Assembly: GCA_025963615.1 (NCBI GenBank) | Contig: JAOQAL010000732.1 | Coordinates: 1 to 8,036 of the forward strand | Direction: 5' to 3' | From: Chitinophagaceae bacterium | Lineage (GTDB): Bacteria; Bacteroidota; Bacteroidia; Chitinophagales; Chitinophagaceae | DNA: 8,036 nucleotides | Shown here: one piece after another, positions 1 to 4,233 of the stretch | Position numbering within the stretch: the first letter of the stretch is position 1 | Layout of the letters: each line of letters begins with the position of its first letter | The notes under the pieces: generated by a model | The model's database searches: none | The model's input: the letters and a program-made list of their open reading frames with translations, nothing else | What the model was told of the DNA's origin: nothing | Translations under genes and position numbers: made by a program

Positions 1-119
1 GCCCCGTTTTCCGGACGGTTCCCTGATGGGGCTTTTGTGCTACTGTGACCTCAGCAGTTTATCGCTACTCCCTTGACATCACATAACAAACTGGAAAATT
101 AGCTTGACGCCAATGCGAT
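1..119. repeat. Diverged direct repeat, copy A
   Basis: This segment aligns with 222-336 (offset 217-221 bases). The longest exact match is CTGGAAAATTAGCTTGAC at 91-108 and again at 308-325. Shorter shared blocks include GGTTCCC, TACTGTGAC, ATCGCT and CCCTTGA. Small indels and many substitutions separate the copies, so they are old or under weak constraint. The window begins inside or at the edge of copy A, so more units may lie to the left. GCCCC at 1-5 can pair with GGGGC at 28-32, followed by TTTT, which would make a plus-strand terminator for a gene left of the window; copy B has lost this pairing. No coding potential is evident. Confidence 0.75.
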
Positions 120-138
120 ATTCGCCGGGATCTGCGAC

Positions 139-164
139 AAAAAAAGTCCCGATGTCTATCGGGA
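139..164 (-). terminator. Candidate intrinsic terminator, minus strand
   Basis: On the minus strand the 7-bp hairpin TCCCGAT/ATCGGGA is followed by one C and then seven T residues (complement of the A run at 139-145). This is the classical stem-plus-U-tract layout. It lies about 200 bp past the nadD stop codon and is the first strong terminator signal for that minus-strand operon. Confidence 0.55.
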
Positions 165-221
165 AAAACCCTGCCGGGCCGGACAGGCGGGGAATACGCC
201 TTCCCGATAAAAAATCGGGAC
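146..221. repeat. Pair of identical-arm hairpins (REP-like arrangement)
   Basis: TCCCGAT at 147-153 pairs with ATCGGGA at 158-164 across a 4-base loop. The same arms recur at 202-208 and 214-220 across a loop of five A residues. GTCCCGAT at 146-153 and ATCGGGAC at 214-221 could also pair to fold the whole block. A GC-rich centre (about 170-195) contains further self-complementary CCTG/CAGG and CCGG pieces. Short palindromes of this type are, as I recall, common in intergenic DNA of Bacteroidota. The mirrored arrangement resembles REP/BIME elements, but that relationship is inference. Confidence 0.6.
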
Positions 222-336
222 AGGCTGTTTTCGGGCTGGTTCCCGATGAGGCTTAAGTACTGTGACTTCAACGCTATATCGCTGGTCCCTTGATAGCACA
301 AAACAATCTGGAAAATTAGCTTGACTCCTATGTGAT
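222..336. repeat. Diverged direct repeat, copy B
   Basis: This is the second copy of the unit at 1-119, in the same orientation. It ends a few bases before the hairpin that follows the nadD stop codon. The copies are separated by about 100 bp holding two small hairpins with the same arms. The origin is unknown: it could be a tandem duplication of an intergenic unit or a remnant of a small non-autonomous element. I see no terminal inverted repeats or target-site duplication to support the second idea. Confidence 0.72.
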
Positions 337-357
337 CAGACCGGGGCGGTCAGATCA
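333..357 (-). terminator. GC-rich hairpin just downstream of nadD
   Basis: TGATC-A-GACCG at 333-343 pairs with CGGTC-A-GATCA at 347-357 around a GGG loop. That gives ten base pairs interrupted by one A·A mismatch. It starts seven bases past the nadD stop codon. No T-run follows on either strand, so it could be a 3'-end stabiliser or a pausing hairpin rather than a complete intrinsic terminator. Confidence 0.45.
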
Positions 358-363
358 GAGATA

Positions 364-936
364 CTATTTTTTATAATATCGGTTTTGTTCAATTTCATCC
401 CTTACCTTTTCCGGGAGCATGTATCTAACCGACTTTCCATTTTTTATCAGTTCCCTTATCCCGGTTGAAGAGATTTGTAATAAAGGCGCATTAAGAATGA
501 CCGGGTGAGTTTTTAAAAGAGGTTTTATTTCGAAACCTTCTCTTTTATAGATATAGAGGGGGAAGTTCTTTATTATCACTTCATAGTTTTTCCACTTATG
601 AAGATTCTGATAACTGTCACTCCCCATAATTATTGCAAACTCGTGCCGGGGATATTTTTCAGTTAAATAAGCCAGGGTGTCGGCTGTGTAAGAAGGCCTT
701 GGAAGTTTAAACTCAATCTCAGATGCCTTTATCCTGTTGTCGTCCTCTGTGGCAAGTCTAGCCAAGTGTAACCGATTATATTCGTTTAATAACGAGGCGC
801 TTACCTTAAAAGGATTCTGAGGAGATACGACCAGCCAAATTTTATCCAATCCTGTTTCATTCAAAACATGATTGGCAATTATAAGATGCCCGGTATGAAT
901 AGGATTAAACGATCCAAAAAAGAGGCCTATTTTCAT
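364..936 (-). CDS. nadD: Nicotinate-nucleotide adenylyltransferase
   Basis: This cytosolic enzyme transfers the adenylyl group of ATP to nicotinate mononucleotide to give deamido-NAD, the penultimate step of NAD synthesis. The 190-residue protein fits the family length. The nucleotidyltransferase signature GSFNPIHTGH occupies residues 8-17, with the ATP-contacting histidines at 14 and 17. SYTADTL at 82-88 and GSDSYQNLHKW at 105-115 match the NadD pattern. ISSTGIR at 155-161 is the C-terminal phosphate-binding motif. The ATG at 936 gives the usual MKIGLFFGSFNP beginning. It lies 14 bases after the stop of the FeoA-domain gene, on the same strand and with no promoter evident between them, so the two are probably co-transcribed. 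No Shine-Dalgarno sequence is visible. The related adenylyltransferase CoaD is less likely because of the SYTADTL and GSDSY motifs. Confidence 0.95.
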   Translation of the reverse strand: MKIGLFFGSFNPIHTGHLIIANHVLNETGLDKIWLVVSPQNPFKVSASLLNEYNRLHLARLATEDDNRIKASEIEFKLPRPSYTADTLAYLTEKYPRHEFAIIMGSDSYQNLHKWKNYEVIIKNFPLYIYKREGFEIKPLLKTHPVILNAPLLQISSTGIRELIKNGKSVRYMLPEKVRDEIEQNRYYKK

Positions 937-950
937 TAATTAACTGATAA

Positions 951-1193
951 TCAATGATTTAGTTTAATAAGTATATGATCCGCTTCATTTAAACGCAGGC
1001 TAAGGTGATAACCGGCTACCGAAACAGAAATTGGATCGCCGAGCGGGGCGATTTGCTCCATTACTATTTTTTCCCCTGGAATACATCCCATTTCCATCAA
1101 TTTTATAAAGATATCACTATCGTTAAATTCGCAAATGGTTCCTTCGTCTCCTGGCTTAAGCTCTGAAAGCTTTAAAATTGTTTCATCACGCAT
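951..1193 (-). CDS. FeoA-domain protein
   Basis: This 80-residue protein is a single FeoA-type SH3-like beta-barrel. The family pattern is visible: LKPGDEGTI at 12-20, a central KLMEMGCIPGEKI at 31-43, the APLGDPISVSVAGYHLSLR stretch at 49-67, and the terminal EADHILI. FeoA is a small cytosolic accessory of the FeoB ferrous-iron transporter; the same fold is the C-terminal domain of DtxR-type regulators. There is no feoB in the window; instead the gene precedes nadD by 14 bases on the same strand. It could act on a FeoB encoded elsewhere or do something unrelated to iron uptake. The ATG at 1193 is favoured because a perfect TAnnTTTG promoter box lies just upstream. The fold assignment is firm, but the role here is not. 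Confidence 0.88.
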   Translation of the reverse strand: MRDETILKLSELKPGDEGTICEFNDSDIFIKLMEMGCIPGEKIVMEQIAPLGDPISVSVAGYHLSLRLNEADHILIKLNH

Positions 1194-1201
1194 AATTCAA
1201 A

Positions 1202-1209
1202 CAAATCTA
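1202..1209 (-). promoter_or_regulatory. -7 box for the FeoA-nadD operon
   Basis: The minus-strand sequence TAGATTTG matches the Bacteroidota -7 consensus TAnnTTTG at every fixed position. Eight bases separate it from the FeoA start codon at 1193, so transcription would begin within a few bases of the ATG. I see no clear TTG at the expected -33 distance. Confidence 0.6.
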
Positions 1210-1212
1210 GTC

Positions 1213-1242
1213 TTGATGATTATTAAATGTTTACGAATTTTG
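1213..1242 (+). promoter_or_regulatory. Candidate ybeY promoter (-33 TTG, 19 bp, -7 box)
   Basis: TTG at 1213-1215 is followed after 19 bases by GAATTTTG at 1235-1242, which matches TAnnTTTG at five of its six fixed positions. The spacing is what Bacteroidota promoters usually show. The box ends five bases before the ATG at 1248 and includes sequence downstream of the alternative ATG at 1227. If it is used, translation must start at 1248. It lies alongside the divergent FeoA promoter within about 50 bp. Confidence 0.45.
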
Positions 1243-1247
1243 AAATA

Positions 1248-1712
1248 ATGTCTTCAAAAACTGATAAAGCAATTAAATTCTTTTTTCTGAATGTTGATAT
1301 AACATTAAAAGGAAGAAATAGGTTAAAGAATTATCTGAATGCCGTTTTCAGGAAAGAAGGAAAAACAGTAGAATTTGTGAACTATATATTCTGTTCTGAT
1401 GAATTTTTACTGGAAATCAATAAGAACTACCTGAAGCACGACTATTACACCGATATCATCACTTTTGATCTTTCAGACGAGAGAAAGAAGCTTAGGGCGG
1501 AGATATATATAAGTGTGGACAGGGTAAGAGATAATTCCGGCAAACTCGGGGTGTCAATTAAATCTGAACTACACCGGGTTATTTTCCATGGGGCTTTGCA
1601 TTTATGCGGGTATGGGGATAAATCTGAAAGAGAGATTGCAAAAATGCGGAGGGAAGAAGAGTATCATATTAAAAAATATCTTGGCGTTCCACGTGGAACC
1701 GTTCCATCCTGA
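1248..1712 (+). CDS. ybeY: Endoribonuclease YbeY (rRNA maturation)
   Basis: YbeY is a zinc-dependent single-strand RNase involved in 16S rRNA 3'-end maturation and 70S ribosome quality control. From the ATG at 1248 the protein has 154 residues, a normal length. YFCSDEFLLEINKNYLKHDYYTDIITFDL-type sequence in the middle and HGALHLCGYGD at 114-124 are diagnostic. The metal motif H-x3-H-x5-H is present as H114, H118 and D124, so aspartate replaces the third histidine; from memory this also occurs in other Bacteroidota YbeY proteins. An in-frame ATG at 1227 would add seven residues, but 1248 fits both the family start and the promoter. The final codons, encoding roughly VPRGT, are formed by a parS-like palindrome and do not look like a conserved C-terminus. 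mnmG follows after a long gap, a neighbourhood I know from Bacteroidota. Confidence 0.93.
   Translation: MSSKTDKAIKFFFLNVDITLKGRNRLKNYLNAVFRKEGKTVEFVNYIFCSDEFLLEINKNYLKHDYYTDIITFDLSDERKKLRAEIYISVDRVRDNSGKLGVSIKSELHRVIFHGALHLCGYGDKSEREIAKMRREEEYHIKKYLGVPRGTVPS
1685..1700. promoter_or_regulatory. parS-like ParB-binding site
   Basis: CGTTCCACGTGGAACC contains the perfect 14-base palindrome GTTCCACGTGGAAC. It matches the broadly conserved parS consensus TGTTNCACGTGNAACA at all fixed positions except the two outermost. In bacteria with ParABS systems such sites nucleate ParB loading and usually lie near the replication origin, often close to mnmG. It overlaps the last codons of ybeY. Binding is inferred from the sequence match only. 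Confidence 0.72.
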
Positions 1713-1737
1713 AACATTTTTCGTTTCCCGTGGAACG
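1701..1737. promoter_or_regulatory. Degenerate parS-like dyads
   Basis: Two weaker relatives follow the main site. GTTCCATCCTGAAAC at 1701-1715 has degenerate arms and one extra base. CGTTTCCCGTGGAACG at 1722-1737 has the parS layout with a C in place of the central A and altered outer bases. Their tight clustering with the palindrome at 1685-1700 suggests secondary ParB sites or decayed duplicates. Confidence 0.45.
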
Positions 1738-2024
1738 TCCATTTTGTACAACCCGGCGATGAATTAGCTCTATATAATCCCTTCTTCTCCAAGAAGCTTA
1801 GTTCAGAATTCTAAAGCCCGCAAGGGTCCGGATGGTCTCTCTCACTCTTTTAGTTTTATGAGATGCCCTACTTATTATTAATACACTAATATCAGCCTTT
1901 CAGGCTTTTAAACCCAAGAGATATCAACCTATGTCAACGAAACATCAGTTCGAATATGGCATGGTCGTTTAGTTAGAAGCGTACGCTCGGTGTGATGTGT
2001 ACGAACGCCTACAGCACACACAAA

Positions 2025-2055
2025 ACGTTCCCCTGGAACGTCAAACCCCTTTTTT
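2025..2055 (+). terminator. Hairpin with T-run; also a degenerate parS-like dyad
   Basis: ACGTTCC at 2025-2031 pairs with GGAACGT at 2035-2041 across a CCT loop. Eight bases later comes a run of six T residues at 2050-2055. That is a plausible late terminator for ybeY on the plus strand, although the spacing from stem to T-run is longer than ideal. The arms are the same GTTCC/GGAAC pair as in the parS-like site at 1685-1700, with the core shortened by one base. It may therefore be a decayed member of that cluster. Confidence 0.4.
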
Positions 2056-2071
2056 AATATAGATCTACCCA

Positions 2072-2093
2072 CAAAAATGCCCCGCTGGGGCAT
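2072..2093 (-). terminator. Minus-strand intrinsic terminator without a known gene
   Basis: ATGCCCC at 2077-2083 pairs perfectly with GGGGCAT at 2087-2093 across a three-base loop. On the minus strand the stem runs directly into TTTTT, forming a compact, GC-rich terminator. The only annotated sequence upstream of it on that strand is the antisense of mnmG, so it either ends an unrecognised minus-strand RNA or stops antisense transcription. On the plus strand it lacks a T-run. Confidence 0.55.
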
Positions 2094-2299
2094 GGAAGAC
2101 AAGATGCTGGATACTAGATACTATATAGGCCACAACGTGGCTAAACTCCTTAACTTAATGACATTGGTAGGCGGGAAGCACTCTCGGAGGACGGATGGAG
2201 ACCGTCAGACCGTATTCTCCCATGGGTGCAGGTGGGCTGTCTGTAAGCATGTAGCGCTAAATGATTGAAGACCTCTGCTTTTCAGGAATTGATTAATAG

Positions 2300-2307
2300 T
2301 ACCTTTG
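2300..2307 (+). promoter_or_regulatory. -7 box of mnmG
   Basis: TACCTTTG is a perfect match to TAnnTTTG and sits nine bases before the ATG at 2317. Transcription should start about at the start codon, giving a leaderless or nearly leaderless mRNA. A TTG codon at 2305-2307, a possible upstream in-frame start, lies inside this box and would then not be transcribed in full. No clear -33 TTG is present; a TTTT run lies near the expected position. Confidence 0.65.
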
Positions 2308-2316
2308 CAAACTCAA

Positions 2317-4179
2317 ATGTTTCCCGAATACGATATTATAGTAGTGGGCGCTGGCCATGCAGGATGTGAAGCAGCCGCCGCAGCAGCAAATCTTGGTTCA
2401 AAAGTTCTTTTGATAACCATGAATATGCAGACCATTGCTCAAATGAGCTGTAATCCGGCCATGGGCGGCATTGCTAAAGGTCAGATCGTGCGGGAAATTG
2501 ATGCGATGGGCGGCTATTCAGGTATTGTTACGGATCTGAGCATGATCCAGTTCCGGATGTTGAATAAATCCAAAGGACCCGCCATGTGGAGCCCCCGCGC
2601 ACAGAACGACCGGATGCTTTTTGCTGCCAAATGGCGCGAAATGCTGGAAAATACGCCCAATATTGATTTTTACCAGGACATGGTAAAAGGGTTACTGGTA
2701 AAAGACAATCGGGTAAACGGCGTTGTAACTGGCCTGGGTCATGAAATAAAATCCAAGACTGTGGTATTGACCAATGGGACCTTTCTCAATGGAATCATTC
2801 ATATAGGGGAGAAAAATTTTGGAGGTGGCCGGGTGGCGGAAAAAGCGGCCACGGGTATTACCGAACAATTAGTTTCGCTGGGCTTTGAAAGTGATCGCCT
2901 TAAAACCGGAACTCCACCGAGAATAGATGGGCGAAGCCTGGATTACAGCAAAATGGAGGAACAACCGGGTGATACTGAGATCGTGGGGTTCTCTTTTGCT
3001 AATACCGTCAAGCCGTTGAAGCAAAGAAGTTGCTGGATCACTTATACCAACCAAAAAGTTCACGATCTATTAAAAACCGGCTTTGACCGCAGTCCCATGT
3101 TTGCAGGCAGGATTGATGGGATAGGCCCAAGATACTGTCCAAGTATTGAAGATAAAATCAATCGGTTTGCGGAAAGGGATAGACATCAATTGTTTGTGGA
3201 GCCCGAAGGATGGGATACCGTTGAAATTTATGTAAACGGATTTTCTACCTCTTTACCTGAGGAAGTGCAGTACGAAGCTATTCGTAGTGTGGTTGGGTTT
3301 GAAAATGCCAAAATGTTCCGGCCAGGCTACGCTATTGAATATGATTATTTTCCCCCTACACAACTTACCTATGCTCTTGAAACCAAACTCGTTGATAACC
3401 TGTTCTTTGCCGGACAAATAAACGGCACTACCGGGTATGAAGAAGCCGCTTGCCAGGGATTAATGGCAGGCATTAATGCGCATCAGAAAACCCGGAACCT
3501 GGCTCCTGTCGTGCTCAAAAGAAATGAAGCTTATATCGGAGTATTGATTGATGATCTTATAAATAAGGGTACTGATGAACCGTACCGCATGTTTACTTCC
3601 AGGGCGGAATTCAGAACTCTTCTACGCCAGGATAACGCCGATCTCCGACTCACCGAACTCAGTTACCGCCTCGGCCTGGCCAGCCAGGAAAGTATGGATA
3701 ACGTGATTGAAAAAAGAAGCCATGTTGAGCAAATAAAAAAGATACTAAAAGAGTTTGTCGTTGAGCCCGCGGATATTAATGGTTACCTGCAGCAAATTAA
3801 TTCTTCGCCAATCAGTGAGAAACAAAAAGCTGAAAAAATATTATTGCGCCCAGATATAGAATTACACGATTTACAAAACCAGCTTCCAACGCTTGGAGCC
3901 TTGCTGCACAACTTTACCAAAGACCAGGTAGAGCAAGCTTCCATACAAGTAAAATATGATGTATATATTGAAAAAGAAAAAGAACTTGTAAAACGTATGA
4001 GCTTATTGGAAGATCTCCAGATACCGGACCTTTTTGATTATAAAAGAATCCAGGCTCTTGGAAACGAAGCCAGGGAAAAACTGATCCGGATAAAACCGCG
4101 CACCCTAGGTCAAGCCAGCCGAATTTCCGGTATTAACCCCAGCGATGTACAAATACTGATGGTGTATATGGGAAGATAA
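2317..4179 (+). CDS. mnmG: tRNA uridine-5-carboxymethylaminomethyl modification enzyme MnmG (GidA)
   Basis: MnmG is an FAD protein that, with the GTPase MnmE, adds the aminomethyl or carboxymethylaminomethyl group to U34 of certain tRNAs. The 620-residue length is standard. The dinucleotide-binding GAGHAGCEAA is at residues 11-20, with MSCNPAMGGIAKGQIVREID and KGPAMWSPRAQNDR following. Both family signatures are intact: GPRYCPSIEDKINRF around 270-284 with C274, and AGQINGTTGYEEAACQG from 365. RMFTSRAEFR lies near 424, and the helical C-terminal MnmE-binding domain ends in the typical LGQASRISGINPSDV. I chose ATG 2317 over TTG 2305 because the latter overlaps the promoter and because known relatives begin with M-x-x-x-YD. 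It converges on the helicase gene with a 54-bp gap that shows no clear terminator. There is no sign of damage. Confidence 0.97.
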   Translation: MFPEYDIIVVGAGHAGCEAAAAAANLGSKVLLITMNMQTIAQMSCNPAMGGIAKGQIVREIDAMGGYSGIVTDLSMIQFRMLNKSKGPAMWSPRAQNDRMLFAAKWREMLENTPNIDFYQDMVKGLLVKDNRVNGVVTGLGHEIKSKTVVLTNGTFLNGIIHIGEKNFGGGRVAEKAATGITEQLVSLGFESDRLKTGTPPRIDGRSLDYSKMEEQPGDTEIVGFSFANTVKPLKQRSCWITYTNQKVHDLLKTGFDRSPMFAGRIDGIGPRYCPSIEDKINRFAERDRHQLFVEPEGWDTVEIYVNGFSTSLPEEVQYEAIRSVVGFENAKMFRPGYAIEYDYFPPTQLTYALETKLVDNLFFAGQINGTTGYEEAACQGLMAGINAHQKTRNLAPVVLKRNEAYIGVLIDDLINKGTDEPYRMFTSRAEFRTLLRQDNADLRLTELSYRLGLASQESMDNVIEKRSHVEQIKKILKEFVVEPADINGYLQQINSSPISEKQKAEKILLRPDIELHDLQNQLPTLGALLHNFTKDQVEQASIQVKYDVYIEKEKELVKRMSLLEDLQIPDLFDYKRIQALGNEAREKLIRIKPRTLGQASRISGINPSDVQILMVYMGR

Positions 4180-4233
4180 GCTTCCGCACTTGCATTAACA
4201 CTACATTCTCCTAATCTATCGATGGACCTTTAT

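Larger units (their letters stand above)
1713..2299. other. Long non-coding region between ybeY and mnmG
   Basis: I find no convincing gene in these roughly 590 bases. The region holds the parS-like dyads, a perfect CTTCTT/AAGAAG hairpin at 1781-1796, and a short AGCCT/AGGCT hairpin at 1894-1906 followed by TTT that might weakly terminate ybeY. It also holds the palindrome AGCGTACGCT at 1978-1987, a stretch of GATACTAGATACTATA simple sequence near 2109-2126, and a minus-strand terminator-like hairpin at 2077-2093. From about 2160 to 2260 it is richer in G and C and contains several complementary pieces (GACGG/CCGTC, GGAG/CTCC), so a structured RNA is possible. I do not recognise tmRNA, RNase P RNA, SRP RNA or a tRNA in it. 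Confidence 0.6.

Noticed and set aside
65..301. 78-codon minus-strand open frame
   Set aside because: It runs through the repeat and hairpin block, is rich in arginine and serine without any recognisable domain, and has no promoter box.
1..336. CRISPR array
   Set aside because: There are only two long, diverged units and the spacing sequence contains hairpins; no cas genes are in the window.
2100..2130. GATACTAGATACTATA stretch as a tandem-repeat array
   Set aside because: Only two imperfect units are present, too few to call an array.
2077..2268. 63-codon plus-strand open frame upstream of mnmG
   Set aside because: Its start codon is the arm of a terminator-like hairpin, the protein shows no family features, and relatives of this region are not known to me as coding.
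2160..2290. A functional tmRNA gene
   Set aside because: The TAAGCATGTAG string is present, but there is no GGGG-type 5' acceptor strand, no tag reading frame and no GTTCAA-type T-arm after it.
2305..2316. TTG at 2305 as the mnmG start
   Set aside because: It lies inside the TACCTTTG promoter box, and the ATG at 2317 matches the family N-terminus.
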